Assembly: GCA_016873435.1 (NCBI GenBank)
Contig: VGXF01000002.1
Coordinates: 1-64,000 of the forward strand
DNA: 64,000 bases
Reading direction: 5' to 3'
Origin: Nitrospira sp.
GTDB taxonomy: Bacteria > Nitrospirota > Nitrospiria > Nitrospirales > Nitrospiraceae
Positions 18,474 to 30,061 of the stretch are shown piece after piece. The position numbers and the translations under genes are program-made. The notes under the pieces were generated by a model that was not told the origin of the DNA, searched no databases, and saw only the letters and a program-made list of their open reading frames with translations. Numbering within the stretch: the first letter of the stretch is position 1; each line of letters opens with the position of its first letter.

Positions 18474-18534
18474 AAGTGAGGAGTGAGGCATTGGCAATGC
18501 CTATGTTGATCGCGTTCCCCTTCACTCGCTACTT
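18474..18534. repeat. Degenerate intergenic hairpin between gatC and panD
   Basis: AAGTGAGGAGTGA (18474-18486) pairs imperfectly with TTCACTCGCTACTT (18521-18534), and an inner stem GGCATT/AATGCC (18487-18501) sits between them. Similar purine-tract/pyrimidine-tract gaps occur at 20402-20481, 25135-25203 and 45641-45700. Confidence 0.5.
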
Positions 18535-18550
18535 CTAACTGAGGGAAAAA

Positions 18551-18940
18551 ATGTTTCGACAAATGCTACGATCGAAAATTCACCGCGCAACTGTCACGGA
18601 GTCCTGCCTAGAGTATGAGGGGAGCCTGACAGTCGATGAGGACCTGCTGGATGCGGCGGGCATTCTGCCGTACGAGGCCATCATCATCTCCAATCTGAAT
18701 AACGGCGAACGATTTATGACCTATGCCATGACCGGCAAGCGTGGGAGTGGCGAGATCGTGCTGAACGGTCCGACGGCCCGCAAGGGCGCAGTGGGCGATC
18801 AGGTAATCATCTTCTGCTACGAGTATTACGCGGAGGATGAGATCAAGCGGCACGTGCCAAAGATCGTCCGCGTGGACGGAAAAAATCAGATTGTCCGCAG
18901 CAGTGCGCCGCAAGCAGGCAGTAAAGCGAAGTCGCAATGA
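18551..18940 (+). CDS. panD: Aspartate 1-decarboxylase proenzyme
   Basis: Makes beta-alanine for pantothenate and CoA. Synthesised as a proenzyme that self-cleaves at Gly24-Ser25 (EGSLTVD) to create the pyruvoyl group on Ser25; both residues are present at the canonical position. [15 protein letters not shown] and [13 protein letters not shown] are family segments. Length 129 aa is normal. It sits between gatC and gatA and its stop overlaps the gatA start (ATGA). Confidence 0.95.
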   Translation: MFRQMLRSKIHRATVTESCLEYEGSLTVDEDLLDAAGILPYEAIIISNLNNGERFMTYAMTGKRGSGEIVLNGPTARKGAVGDQVIIFCYEYYAEDEIKRHVPKIVRVDGKNQIVRSSAPQAGSKAKSQ

Positions 18941-20406
18941 CCGGACTGCACAAGCTCACGCTCGGAGAGCTCCAGAAAAAATTCACCGCTGGTGAAATGA
19001 CCGCGCGCGACATCGTGCAGGCCTACACGCTCCGCCTCAATCAGGTCGAGCCCAAGGTCAAGGCCTACATCACGAGGACGGATACGGTCGCGATGGAGCA
19101 AGCGGACGTGCTGGATGCCAAACTCAAGGGCTGGCGCCGAACGATGCCGCTCATGGGCATGCCCGTCGCGATCAAGGACAATATCTGCACCGAAGGCGTG
19201 GCGACGACCTGTGCCTCACGGATGCTCGGCAAGTTCATTCCGCCCTACGATGCGACGGTGATCGCGCGCCTGCGTGGGCAGGGCTATCTGCTGCTTGGCA
19301 AGACCAACCTCGACGAATTTGCCATGGGGTCCTCCACGGAAAACTCCGCCTTCGGGCCGAGCCGGAATCCCTGGAATGTCGCCTGTGTGCCGGGTGGGTC
19401 GAGCGGCGGCTCGGCTGCGGCAGTAGCGGCGGATGAGTGCGTGGCAGCACTGGGCTCCGACACCGGCGGCTCCATCAGGCAGCCGGCCGCGTTCTGCGGT
19501 GTGGTCGGATTGAAGCCGACCTATGGCCGCGTTTCGCGGTTCGGTCTTGTGGCGTTCGCCTCGTCGCTCGATCAGATCGGCCCGATCACGAAGGACGTGA
19601 CTGATGCCGCGATTCTCTTAAACGTTATCGCCGGCCACGATCCACTTGATTCGACCTCCGCCAATCTGCCAGTGCCGGACTACACGCGGGCCTTCAAGAA
19701 AAAAGACCTCAAGAAGCTGACGGTCGGCGTGCCAAAGGAGTTTTTCGCTGAAGGCTTAGATCCAGACGTCAAGCAAGCCGTGGAGGCGGCGATCGACGAG
19801 TTGAAGAATCTCGGTGGGACGATCAAAGAGATCGCACTGCCGATGACGGACTATGCGGTGGCCATCTACTATCTGATCGCGACGGCAGAGGCTAGTTCGA
19901 ACCTCGCGCGCTTCGACGGCGTCAAATATGGGCTGCGCGCGAAACAGTCCCACGACCTCATGGATATGTACATGAAGAGCCGGCAGGAGGGGTTCGGGCC
20001 GGAGGTCAAGCGGCGCATCATGCTCGGCACCTATGCCCTGAGTGCCGGCTACTACGATGCCTATTACGGTAAGGCGCAGGCGGCTCGCGCGATGACGAAA
20101 AAAGATTTTGACGAGGCGTTCGCTGTAGTGGATTTGATCGTGACGCCGGTGACGCCGACGCCGGCCTTCAAGCTGGGCGAAAAGAGCGAGGATCCCCTGC
20201 AGATGTATCTCTCAGACATCTTTACGATCTCCGTGAATTTGGCGGGGTTGCCGGCGATCTCGATCCCCTGCGGATTCAGCAAAATGGGGCTACCGATTGG
20301 CCTGCAGTTGATCGGCCGGCCGTTTGAAGAAGAAACGATCCTTCGGGCAGCGCATGCCTACGAGCAGGCGACTGGCTGGAGGATGAAGAAACCGACTGTC
20401 AGGTGA
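18937..20406 (+). CDS. gatA: Asp/Glu-tRNA(Asn/Gln) amidotransferase subunit A
   Basis: Glutaminase subunit of GatCAB, an amidase-signature enzyme that releases ammonia from glutamine. The Ser-cisSer-Lys triad is visible: Lys about 80 ([11 protein letters not shown]), Ser about 156 in [11 protein letters not shown], and nucleophile Ser about 180 in [11 protein letters not shown]. Length 489 aa is normal. Confidence 0.97.
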   Translation: MTGLHKLTLGELQKKFTAGEMTARDIVQAYTLRLNQVEPKVKAYITRTDTVAMEQADVLDAKLKGWRRTMPLMGMPVAIKDNICTEGVATTCASRMLGKFIPPYDATVIARLRGQGYLLLGKTNLDEFAMGSSTENSAFGPSRNPWNVACVPGGSSGGSAAAVAADECVAALGSDTGGSIRQPAAFCGVVGLKPTYGRVSRFGLVAFASSLDQIGPITKDVTDAAILLNVIAGHDPLDSTSANLPVPDYTRAFKKKDLKKLTVGVPKEFFAEGLDPDVKQAVEAAIDELKNLGGTIKEIALPMTDYAVAIYYLIATAEASSNLARFDGVKYGLRAKQSHDLMDMYMKSRQEGFGPEVKRRIMLGTYALSAGYYDAYYGKAQAARAMTKKDFDEAFAVVDLIVTPVTPTPAFKLGEKSEDPLQMYLSDIFTISVNLAGLPAISIPCGFSKMGLPIGLQLIGRPFEEETILRAAHAYEQATGWRMKKPTVR

Positions 20407-20481
20407 GGCGTAAGGAGGATGAGGGGGTGCGGCGAGCTGCGCGCGGCATGTGCCGGAGGCTCTTACGCCAGACGTCTCACC
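20402..20481. repeat. Inverted repeat spanning the gatA stop
   Basis: GGTGAGGCGTAAG (20402-20414, containing the gatA stop codon) has complements CTTACGCC (20462-20469) and CTCACC (20476-20481), giving a long interrupted stem. It may attenuate or stabilise the transcript between gatA and the next gene. Confidence 0.55.
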
Positions 20482-20497
20482 CTTTACGGAAGGGGAT

Positions 20498-20884
20498 ATG
20501 TCCGGAATCGAAATTGCCGCATTAATCGTCGCGGGCGCGGTCGTAGTACTGGTCGGCTTGTTGGTGCCCGTGCTGTTGCAGGCTCGAAAGGCGATTGCTG
20601 AGATAGAGCAGAGCCTGATCCGCATCAATGCGCAGCTGCTGCCGCTGTTGCAGGAGATGCGGACGACGATAGCCAACATGAACGAACTCGCGGAACAGAC
20701 GCGCGACGGCGTCGACCACGCAGCCGTGCTGCTGCACACTGCCGGCGAGATCGGCGAGACGGTCCAACAGTTCCACGGCATGGTGCGCGGCACCGGTGGC
20801 GCGCTGCTCCGGACCGTCGCGAGCAGGGTCGTTGCCGGCGTGCAGGCGGCCAGGGCCGTCTTTAGCGGGCGGGGGAAGGCATGA
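20498..20884 (+). CDS. DUF948 family membrane-anchored protein
   Basis: One N-terminal transmembrane helix (about residues 5-28 of MSGIEIAALIVAGAVVVLVG) is followed by a long helical, probably coiled-coil region (about 30-105), the layout of DUF948 proteins. The start has AAGGGG seven bases upstream; an earlier in-frame start (20450) would place polar residues before the membrane helix. Function unknown; the family is often next to YtxH-like small proteins, which fits the short ORF that follows. Confidence 0.75.
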   Translation: MSGIEIAALIVAGAVVVLVGLLVPVLLQARKAIAEIEQSLIRINAQLLPLLQEMRTTIANMNELAEQTRDGVDHAAVLLHTAGEIGETVQQFHGMVRGTGGALLRTVASRVVAGVQAARAVFSGRGKA

Positions 20885-21077
20885 CGGAGGAGCGCTCAAT
20901 AGCGGAGGCACAAAGCCCCCCAGGGCCAAAAGAGAACGGCGCGGCCGATGAGATGGTCGATCGGGTGATCGAGAAGGGCCGCGAGGTCCTCAAGGTTCAG
21001 CCGGGGGCTATCCGAAGTGCTCGAAAGAGGCCGGGAGGCGATCCCTCGTACGCAGGGCACAGGAAAAGAAGGACATA

Positions 21078-21078
<1 letters not shown>
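20881..21078 (+). CDS. Small ORF, possibly a frameshifted YtxH-like remnant
   Basis: It overlaps the DUF948 gene by four bases (ATGA) and ends on the gatB start. The N-terminal half is acidic and helical (ADEMVDRVIEKGREVLK). After that the frame turns Arg/Pro-rich, while a neighbouring forward frame reads LSEVLERGREAI, echoing the first half, and a third ends RRAQEKKDI. Two small indels could therefore have broken an originally continuous helical protein. It may be either a short functional gene or a decaying one. Confidence 0.4.
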
Positions 21079-23830
<2,752 letters not shown>

Positions 23831-23891
23831 GCTCGAGGGGGAGCAGCCATTCAATGCGTGTCGCGAAAACCTATCGCCTGCGGGTAGCGCC

Positions 23892-24245
23892 ATGATGCGC
23901 CGAAATCGTTCGTACGACACGCTAAGCCGACGTCAGCGCATGCTCACAAAAGCGGCGCTGTTGGGCGGCGGCGTGTTCGCGCTGACTCTGAGCGGGGCGT
24001 TTTTTTTCGGCGACATGGGGCTGCTCAAGTACACGCAGATGCGGAACAACGCCCGGCAGCTTGAGCAGGAGATCAAGGGCATGGAGCAGGCGAACGAGGA
24101 GCTACGGGTGGAAATCCGCCGCACACAGAGCGATCCGACCCGTCTTGAGGAACTGGCCCGTGAGCGGCTCGGATTTGTCCGGCCGGGCGAAACGGTCTAC
24201 CAGATCGTCCGAGAGCCTGAGAAGGGAGCGCCGAAGCAGCCGTGA
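23892..24245 (+). CDS. ftsB: FtsB/DivIC-family septum formation initiator
   Basis: Bitopic cell-division protein. A basic N-terminus is followed by one transmembrane helix (about residues 20-42) and a coiled coil (about 50-85), then LARERLGFVRPGETVYQIV, the typical FtsB/DivIC end. Location just after eno is the classical neighbourhood. The stop overlaps the era start by four bases. Confidence 0.88.
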   Translation: MMRRNRSYDTLSRRQRMLTKAALLGGGVFALTLSGAFFFGDMGLLKYTQMRNNARQLEQEIKGMEQANEELRVEIRRTQSDPTRLEELARERLGFVRPGETVYQIVREPEKGAPKQP

Positions 24246-25126
24246 GGACTGGGACGATCACGATTGTCGGACGGCCAAATGTAGGCAAGTCCACGTTGCT
24301 CAACGCGCTGCTGAAGGAGAAGATCGCGATCGTCTCCGACAAGCCGCAGACGACGCGCACCCGCATTCTCGGCGTGGTGCACCGGCCCGATGCCCAGATT
24401 CTAGTCCTGGATACGCCGGGTCTGCACAAACCGCAGCACAAGCTCAACAGCCGCATGGTCCGCGCGACACTGGAGTCGCTGGGTGAGGCCGACGTGGTCT
24501 ATGTGATGGTGGACGCGACCAGCCTGCCGGGCCCGGGCGACCGCGCGGTGTTTGAACAGGTCAGTCAGGCCACAGCCCAGGACAGCCCGAAAGTTTTTCT
24601 GCTGATCAACAAGGTGGACCTCGTCAACAAGGCCAAAGTGCTGCCGGTGATCGATGCCTACAGCAAGATGTTGAAGTGGGAGGAGGTCGTCCCGTTGTCG
24701 GCGGTCACAGGCATCAACGTGGACCGTCTGCTGGATCTGACGGTTAAGTTCCTGCCGGACGGCGCAGCCCCGTATGGAGAGGATTTCCTGACTGATCAGT
24801 CCATGCGCACGCTGGCGGCTGAATTGATCCGTGAAAAAATTCTGGCGCAGACCCGCGAGGAAGTGCCCTACGCAGTGGCCGTGACGATCGACACGTTCAC
24901 GGAAGAACCAAAGCTGATCCGGATCGCGGCGACCATCATGGTGGAGAAGGAGTCACAGAAAGCCATCGTGGTGGGCAAGGGGGGGCAGCGGCTCAAGGAA
25001 ATGGGCACGGCCGCACGGCTAGACATGGAACGACTCTTCGGGCGGAAGGTGTTTCTAGAGTTGTGGGTCAAGGTGGAGGCGGGCTGGCGCGAGGACGAGC
25101 GGGCGTTGACGGAATTGGGATACTAG
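24242..25126 (+). CDS. era: GTPase Era
   Basis: Ribosome-assembly GTPase that binds 16S rRNA. G1 GRPNVGKST, G3 DTPGLH and G4 NKVD are intact, with KPQTTRTRI as the effector loop. The C-terminal KH domain (about 205-290) contains VVGKGGQRLKEMG. The GTG start overlaps the ftsB stop (GTGA). Confidence 0.96.
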   Translation: MRTGTITIVGRPNVGKSTLLNALLKEKIAIVSDKPQTTRTRILGVVHRPDAQILVLDTPGLHKPQHKLNSRMVRATLESLGEADVVYVMVDATSLPGPGDRAVFEQVSQATAQDSPKVFLLINKVDLVNKAKVLPVIDAYSKMLKWEEVVPLSAVTGINVDRLLDLTVKFLPDGAAPYGEDFLTDQSMRTLAAELIREKILAQTREEVPYAVAVTIDTFTEEPKLIRIAATIMVEKESQKAIVVGKGGQRLKEMGTAARLDMERLFGRKVFLELWVKVEAGWREDERALTELGY

Positions 25127-25134
25127 GAAAGATG

Positions 25135-25203
25135 GAGGCTGAGGGCAAGGGTGAGGGGAGGCCAGTTCGGAATGCCATCCTCTCTCCTTTATCTCATCCT
25201 TAA
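25135..25203. repeat. Purine/pyrimidine hairpin between era and mgtE
   Basis: A purine-rich strand of GAGG-type words (about 25135-25162) is followed by its approximate complement, a pyrimidine tract with CCTCTCTCC and CTCATCC (about 25180-25203). It is a loosely paired stem of the same style as the other intergenic repeats here. Confidence 0.4.
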
Positions 25204-25229
25204 CTTAAACTTACTGTGAGAACAGGCTG

Positions 25230-26675
25230 ATGCAGCAGTCCGACAAGCCAATTCAGATCGACCGCGACCCAGCCAGGGATGCCGGCAAGGACCTGCCGCG
25301 CGAGCAGGCGGAAAAGGGGCAGAGCAAGTTCGACCTGGTGTTGCTGTCCGTGCAGAAGCTGCTACGGCGCGGCGCGATCACGAATCTCACCAAGATGCTT
25401 GGTAAGACGCATCCGGCCGACATCGCCAAGCTCATTGTCCATCTGCCATCGCCGAAGGAAAAACGCACGGTGTTCGAGTTGGTGAAGGGCGAGGGGCCGC
25501 GCGGGCAGGTGCTAAGCGAGATGGATGCCGACAGCATTCAGCACGTATTGTCGGAAGTGCCGGCGCCGGACATCGCGTGGCTGCTCAAGGATCTGGCCAG
25601 CGACGACGTGACCTACATCATGGGCGTCCTGCCGGATGAACTGGCCAAAGAGATTCTTGCGTTGATGAAGACGGAGGACTCGACGGAAATTGCCGAGCTC
25701 CTCAAATACCCCAAGGACACGGCTGGCGGCATCATGACAACCGAGTTCCTGGCGCTGTTAGAAGATACCACGGCGCAAGAAACGATCCGCAGGCTGCAGC
25801 GCGCCACCGACACGGAACAGGTGTTCTACGTGTATGTGACCGACAAAGACGAGCACCTCGTTGGCGTGCTGTCGCTGCGGCAGTTACTGACCGTTCCGCC
25901 CGACACCCCGCTCAAGAGTATCATGGTGCGCGACGTGTTCAACGTGCCGGTGGACATGGACCAGGAGGAAGTTGCCCGCCAGGTGGCGCGCTACAACTTA
26001 TTGGCCATCCCGGTCGTCGAGAAAGACAACACACTGGTCGGCATCATCACGGTGGACGATGTGGTGGACGTCATCCGTGAAGAAGCTACGGAAGACATGT
26101 TGAAGTCGGCCGGCGTGTCTGAGGAGGACCTGCTGGCCGCCTCGTCTTCGCTGAAGGCCGCCAGTACGCGCCTGCCGTGGCTTTTCACCAGTCTGTTCGG
26201 CAGCCTCCTGTCCGGCGCGATCCTCTGGTATTTTCGCTACACGATCCAGGAAGTGGTTGCGATCGTGACGTTTATCCCCGTCATCGCAGCGATGGGCGGG
26301 AACGTCGGGCTGCAATCCTCGACACTGATCATCCGCGGACTGGCGACGGGCGGCATTGAGTTGACGGACGTTTGGACAGTCTTCTTCCGAGAAGTCCGCA
26401 TCGGGCTGCTGCTTGGGCTGGCCTGCGGTGTGCTGCTGACGCTGGTCGGCTGGATCTGGCACGGACAGCCGTTTCTCGGTATGGTCGTTGGCGTCTCGCT
26501 CCTCATGGCGTTTGTGATTTCCACCAGCATGGCCACGATCATGCCGGTCTTTCTCAAGCGCGTCGGCGTGGACCCGGCCGTCGCTGCCGGCCCCTTCGTC
26601 ACGACAGCCAACGACATCACCGGCATCAGCGTGTATCTCACGCTCTCCACCGGGGTACTTGCCTACCTTAAATAA
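25230..26675 (+). CDS. mgtE: Magnesium transporter MgtE
   Basis: Mg2+ channel/transporter of the inner membrane. N-terminal superhelical domain (about 60-165) with DTAGGIMTTEF at its end, a pair of CBS domains (about 170-290) ending near TVDDVVDVIREEATED, then about five transmembrane helices (about 310-480) with the pore segment including AAMGGNVGLQSSTLIIRGLA. Length 481 aa is slightly above average because of a polar N-terminal extension. Confidence 0.94.
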   Translation: MQQSDKPIQIDRDPARDAGKDLPREQAEKGQSKFDLVLLSVQKLLRRGAITNLTKMLGKTHPADIAKLIVHLPSPKEKRTVFELVKGEGPRGQVLSEMDADSIQHVLSEVPAPDIAWLLKDLASDDVTYIMGVLPDELAKEILALMKTEDSTEIAELLKYPKDTAGGIMTTEFLALLEDTTAQETIRRLQRATDTEQVFYVYVTDKDEHLVGVLSLRQLLTVPPDTPLKSIMVRDVFNVPVDMDQEEVARQVARYNLLAIPVVEKDNTLVGIITVDDVVDVIREEATEDMLKSAGVSEEDLLAASSSLKAASTRLPWLFTSLFGSLLSGAILWYFRYTIQEVVAIVTFIPVIAAMGGNVGLQSSTLIIRGLATGGIELTDVWTVFFREVRIGLLLGLACGVLLTLVGWIWHGQPFLGMVVGVSLLMAFVISTSMATIMPVFLKRVGVDPAVAAGPFVTTANDITGISVYLTLSTGVLAYLK

Positions 26676-26677
26676 GC

Positions 26678-27436
26678 ATGGCGCTGCTCAAAACCCCCGC
26701 CATTGTGCTGAAGAGCCGCAAGTGGGGAGAGGCAGACCGAATCGTCACCTTTTACACGTTTCGATTCGGCAAGCTACGCGGCGTGGCCCGTGGGGCGCGC
26801 CGGCTCAAGAACCGGTTCGGCGGCGCGCTCGAGCCCTTTGTCCACGGCGAACTCAACCTCTTCGAGAAGCGTGGGGATTCACTCTATCGGATTACTGGTG
26901 CGGACATTCATGACGCCTTCGCCGGTTTGCGCGACGATCTACTGCGGATGTCGGCAGCGGCGCGCCTCACCAATTTCGTGGCGGCGGTGTCCGGCGAGGG
27001 GGACGTGCAACCCAGCGTATTCGAGACCCTGCTCAGGGGCCTGCACGTGCTGGACAGCGGCCACGATCCTGCGCTCACCGCGCTGTTGTTCCAGATCAAA
27101 CTTCTGGGGGAGACGGGCTTCCGTCCGCAGACCGATCATTGCGCGGTCTGCGGCGAGGGGCGGGATCGGAAGGGCTCGCGACATTTCTCGCCGCTGGCCG
27201 GGGGGCTGGTCTGCCAGTTATGCGCACGGCGCGACCGGGACCACTGTCTGCCGCTGTCGCCCGGCAGTCTCGCACTGCTCCAGCAGGCGTTACGGTGGAC
27301 GCCAGCGGCGATGACACGACTCAAAGCCGCAGGGCAGATCCGCGACGAACTGGAAGCGGCCGTCGACTCCTATGTGACGGTGATTGCCGGAAAGCGATTG
27401 CCACCGGCTGATTTTCTCTCGTCGGCTACGCTATAG
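26678..27436 (+). CDS. recO: DNA repair protein RecO
   Basis: Recombination mediator that helps to load RecA onto SSB-coated DNA in the RecF pathway. N-terminal OB-fold (about 1-80) with LKTPAIVLKSRKWGEADRIVTFYT; helical C-terminal domain with a CAVCGEG...CQLC zinc site (residues about 152-186). Near era, as in many genomes. Starts two bases after mgtE. Confidence 0.93.
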   Translation: MALLKTPAIVLKSRKWGEADRIVTFYTFRFGKLRGVARGARRLKNRFGGALEPFVHGELNLFEKRGDSLYRITGADIHDAFAGLRDDLLRMSAAARLTNFVAAVSGEGDVQPSVFETLLRGLHVLDSGHDPALTALLFQIKLLGETGFRPQTDHCAVCGEGRDRKGSRHFSPLAGGLVCQLCARRDRDHCLPLSPGSLALLQQALRWTPAAMTRLKAAGQIRDELEAAVDSYVTVIAGKRLPPADFLSSATL

Positions 27437-27444
27437 TGACCATC

Positions 27445-27801
27445 ATGACGGCGACAATTCTTGAACCGAAAGACATGGAGTGGATCGGGAAGGGCGTACT
27501 CGGGATCGAGTGGTCTGACGGCCACAAGGGCATCTATCCGGTCCGCTATCTCCGCCAGCACTGTCCCTGCGCGGCCTGCACGGACGAATGGACGGGCGCG
27601 CTCAAGCTCAAGCCTGATGACGTGCCCATTCTCGTCGCCGTGCAGGATGTCGAGCCGGTCGGCCGCTACGCGCTCAAGTTCACCTTCAGCGACGGCCATG
27701 ACACCGGGCTCTTCTCGTACACGTTTCTGCGCACACACTGTCAGTGCGACATCTGCGTGCCGGTGAAGCCAAAAGAACAGAAAGGACGGCGCCTGCTATG
27801 A
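27445..27801 (+). CDS. DUF971 family protein
   Basis: Small protein of the GBBH-like N-terminal (DUF971) family. Characteristic segments are LGIEWSDGHKGIYPVRYLRQHCPCAAC and FSDGHDTGLFSYTFLR, plus a second Cys cluster HCQCDIC near the C-terminus. The clustered cysteines suggest metal or iron-sulfur binding, and relatives are linked with Fe-S proteins, but the role here is not established. A GTG at 27436 that overlaps the recO stop is an alternative start. Confidence 0.85.
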   Translation: MTATILEPKDMEWIGKGVLGIEWSDGHKGIYPVRYLRQHCPCAACTDEWTGALKLKPDDVPILVAVQDVEPVGRYALKFTFSDGHDTGLFSYTFLRTHCQCDICVPVKPKEQKGRRLL

Positions 27802-27900
27802 GACGAGCACGGGTTGTGGCTGGTAGGGTCGCCGCATCCGGCAAGTGACGGTGCGGTCCCGTGTTAAACCGCCGATGAAACGGGCAGGTCTCTTCCCGTG
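27800..27900 (+). promoter_or_regulatory. Structured leader before glgA with alternative pairing over the start codon
   Basis: Nested inverted repeats fill the gap: GAGAC (27800-27804) with GTCTC (27888-27892), CACGGG (27808-27813) with CCCGTG (27858-27863), and inside that CCGCA (27832-27836) with TGCGG (27852-27856). A second CCCGTG at 27895-27900 contains the glgA GTG start codon and could pair with the same CACGGG. I could not match this to a known riboswitch class. Confidence 0.45.
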
Positions 27901-29370
27901 AAAGTGCTGCTGGTTACGTCCGAGGCCGTACCCTACGCTAAGACCGGCGGGTTGGCCGATGTGCTCGGCGCGTTGCCCCGTGCCCTGGCCCAGCTTGGGC
28001 ACGACGTCCGGCTAGTGCTGCCAAAATACGGGACGATCGACACCGCCGCGCATGGATTCAAGGAATGGGGACGTCTGACGGTGCCGACCGTCTCCGGTCC
28101 GGTCTGTGTCGTCGTCGAAGAAGGCCGCCTGCCGGGTTCGGATGTCGCTGTATTCACAATCGGCCACGACCCGTCATTTGCCCGTCGCGGTCTCTATGGT
28201 GAGGCGGGTGCGGACTATCCGGATAATCTCCAGCGATTTGCCCTGTTTTGCCGGGCGACGCTAGAGCTGCTGGCGTTGGCAAAGGCCCCACGGTGGACGC
28301 CGGACGTGCTGCACGCGCACGACTGGCCGGCGGCACTGGGCCTCGTCTATCTCAGGTCGCTCTATGCCAGACGGCCAGAATTCACCCGTGTGGCTGGCCT
28401 GTTGACCGTGCACAATCTCGGTTATCAGGGTCTGTTCCCGGCAGCGGCCTTTCCCGTGACCGGTCTCGGCAACCAGTTTTTCACCCCGAAGACGCTGGAG
28501 TTCTACGGCCAGGTCAATCTGCTGAAAGGCGGACTCGTCTTTGCCGATCTAATCACAACGGTCAGCCCCACGTACAGCCGGGAAATTCAGAGTCCGGAGT
28601 TCGGCTTCGGGCTCGACGGCGTGCTGCGTGAGCGGGGTGACCGCCTGGCTGGGGTGGTCAACGGCATTGACGTGGACGAGTGGAATCCTGCCACCGATTC
28701 GAGTCTTCCGGCGCGATATTCGGCATCCGAGCGCGCCGGTAAGAAAATCTGTAAGGCGGCGCTGCAGAAGGAATTGGGCCTGCCCGTGCGGGACGTGCCG
28801 CTGCTGGCGGCGATCTCGCGCTTCACCGCGCAGAAGGGGCTGGATCTGATCGCGGCCGTGTTGCCGGAACTAATGCAGCTGGATGTCCAGGTGGCGCTGT
28901 TGGGCACCGGCGATCCTCCATTGGAGCTGCAGTTCCAGTCGTTGCGCATGCAGTATCCGGACAGGCTCGGTGTGCGCATCGGATTTGACGAAATTCTAGC
29001 CCACAACATCGAGGCGGGGGCGGATTTGTTCCTGATGCCGTCCCGCTACGAGCCCTGTGGGTTGAGCCAGCTTTACAGTATGCGCTACGGCACGGTCCCG
29101 ATCGTCCGGAAGACAGGCGGGTTGGCGGACACGGTTGTACCCTACACACCACAGACGGTGGCGGAAGGACGGGCAACAGGTTTTGTATTCAGTGATGCCA
29201 CGCCCGACGCGTTACTGACGTCAATTTTATTGGCCCTGCGGGTCCATGCCAATCCGTCCGAATGGGCGTCGCTCATTCAGGCGGGCATGGCGCTAGACAT
29301 GTCCTGGGAAAAATCGGCGAAGAAATACGAGGCGCTGTATCGAAGGGCGCTGGAGCTGCGGGCCGGTTAA
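27898..29370 (+). CDS. glgA: Glycogen (starch) synthase, ADP-glucose type
   Basis: GT5 glycosyltransferase extending alpha-1,4-glucan from ADP-glucose. Starts MKVLLVTSEAVPYAKTGGLADV, containing the KTGGL nucleotide-sugar motif, and has MPSRYEPCGLSQLYSMRYG in the C-terminal Rossmann domain. Length 490 aa is normal. glgC, which makes ADP-glucose, lies at 33040-34278 on the other strand. The 3' end overlaps the convergent lipoprotein gene by four bases. Confidence 0.95.
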   Translation: MKVLLVTSEAVPYAKTGGLADVLGALPRALAQLGHDVRLVLPKYGTIDTAAHGFKEWGRLTVPTVSGPVCVVVEEGRLPGSDVAVFTIGHDPSFARRGLYGEAGADYPDNLQRFALFCRATLELLALAKAPRWTPDVLHAHDWPAALGLVYLRSLYARRPEFTRVAGLLTVHNLGYQGLFPAAAFPVTGLGNQFFTPKTLEFYGQVNLLKGGLVFADLITTVSPTYSREIQSPEFGFGLDGVLRERGDRLAGVVNGIDVDEWNPATDSSLPARYSASERAGKKICKAALQKELGLPVRDVPLLAAISRFTAQKGLDLIAAVLPELMQLDVQVALLGTGDPPLELQFQSLRMQYPDRLGVRIGFDEILAHNIEAGADLFLMPSRYEPCGLSQLYSMRYGTVPIVRKTGGLADTVVPYTPQTVAEGRATGFVFSDATPDALLTSILLALRVHANPSEWASLIQAGMALDMSWEKSAKKYEALYRRALELRAG

Positions 29371-29945
29371 TCTTCGAGGAGGGCTGGGGGGGCCGGCCTG
29401 AATTCGGGGGGATCAGATGATACGGACAGCACGCGTGGGGTGCCGTCGGTCTTGCGCGCAGGAGCCCGGAAGTTGCGTTCCACGATATTGAGGCCGAGGC
29501 GGGCCTGGCCCGCATAGTAGGCAGAATCCTGTCCGCGGTTGTGCAGCACGCGCTGGAACATTTCTGTGGCCAGCTCTAGCCGGTCGGCGCGCAGGGCCAT
29601 CTGGCCGGTCGAGAGCGCGCAGGCCACGACCATGGCGCTGGGATCGGCGGCCAGACGGAGCGCAGGCTTCGCCACTAGATGCTCTACGAATTCCGGCACG
29701 AATCCCGCCGCATCCTTCTTAGCCAAATGTGTGGTCTCCGCATGGGTCAATGTGCGTACATCGGCGTTCATTGCGTCCACGTCCGTACCGGTTTGGCAAT
29801 GGCGATAGGTTGCCCATGTCGTCATAAACGCTTCGTTCTCCATCTGAGCCTTGGATGGGGACAGCGGGGCGCTCTGGCAGCCTGTTAGGGCAAGCAGGAT
29901 CCACAGAGCGGTAGCGGTCTTTTTTGCTGTTGTGGCGGTGGACAT
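29367..29945 (-). CDS. Predicted lipoprotein of unknown function
   Basis: Signal sequence with a lipobox LLALTGC (Cys about residue 23), then a helical region that looks like one or two TPR-type repeats (ALRLAADPSAMVVAC, LELATEMFQRVLHNRG, YYAGQARLGLNIVER) and a Pro-rich C-terminus. The stop codon interlocks with that of glgA on the opposite strand. No family recognised. Confidence 0.7.
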   Translation of the reverse strand: MSTATTAKKTATALWILLALTGCQSAPLSPSKAQMENEAFMTTWATYRHCQTGTDVDAMNADVRTLTHAETTHLAKKDAAGFVPEFVEHLVAKPALRLAADPSAMVVACALSTGQMALRADRLELATEMFQRVLHNRGQDSAYYAGQARLGLNIVERNFRAPARKTDGTPRVLSVSSDPPEFRPAPPALLED

Positions 29946-30061
29946 GGCTACTGTAGGAAAAGCAATCCCGATGCCAATTGTAACGTGTTGATTGTATTGT
30001 TGAAATTATGAATATATTGGGATGGGGTGTTTCAAAATATCAACCAGTTGTTTTTTTGCAA
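29946..30061. other. AT-rich intergenic island
   Basis: Upstream of the lipoprotein and downstream of the helicase N-half, base composition changes sharply to A+T. On the minus strand TTGATA and TTGAAA occur about 90-100 bases before the lipoprotein start with loose -10 candidates; none is convincing. A small stem AGTTG/CAACT with a T-rich loop near 30047-30064 could end helicase transcription. Confidence 0.3.

Noticed and set aside
27800-27900. Cobalamin, ZTP, fluoride or c-di-GMP riboswitch
   Set aside because: Short fragments such as GGGCAGG and AAACCGCC recall parts of such elements, but the conserved cores and order are absent. Only a generic structured leader is supported.
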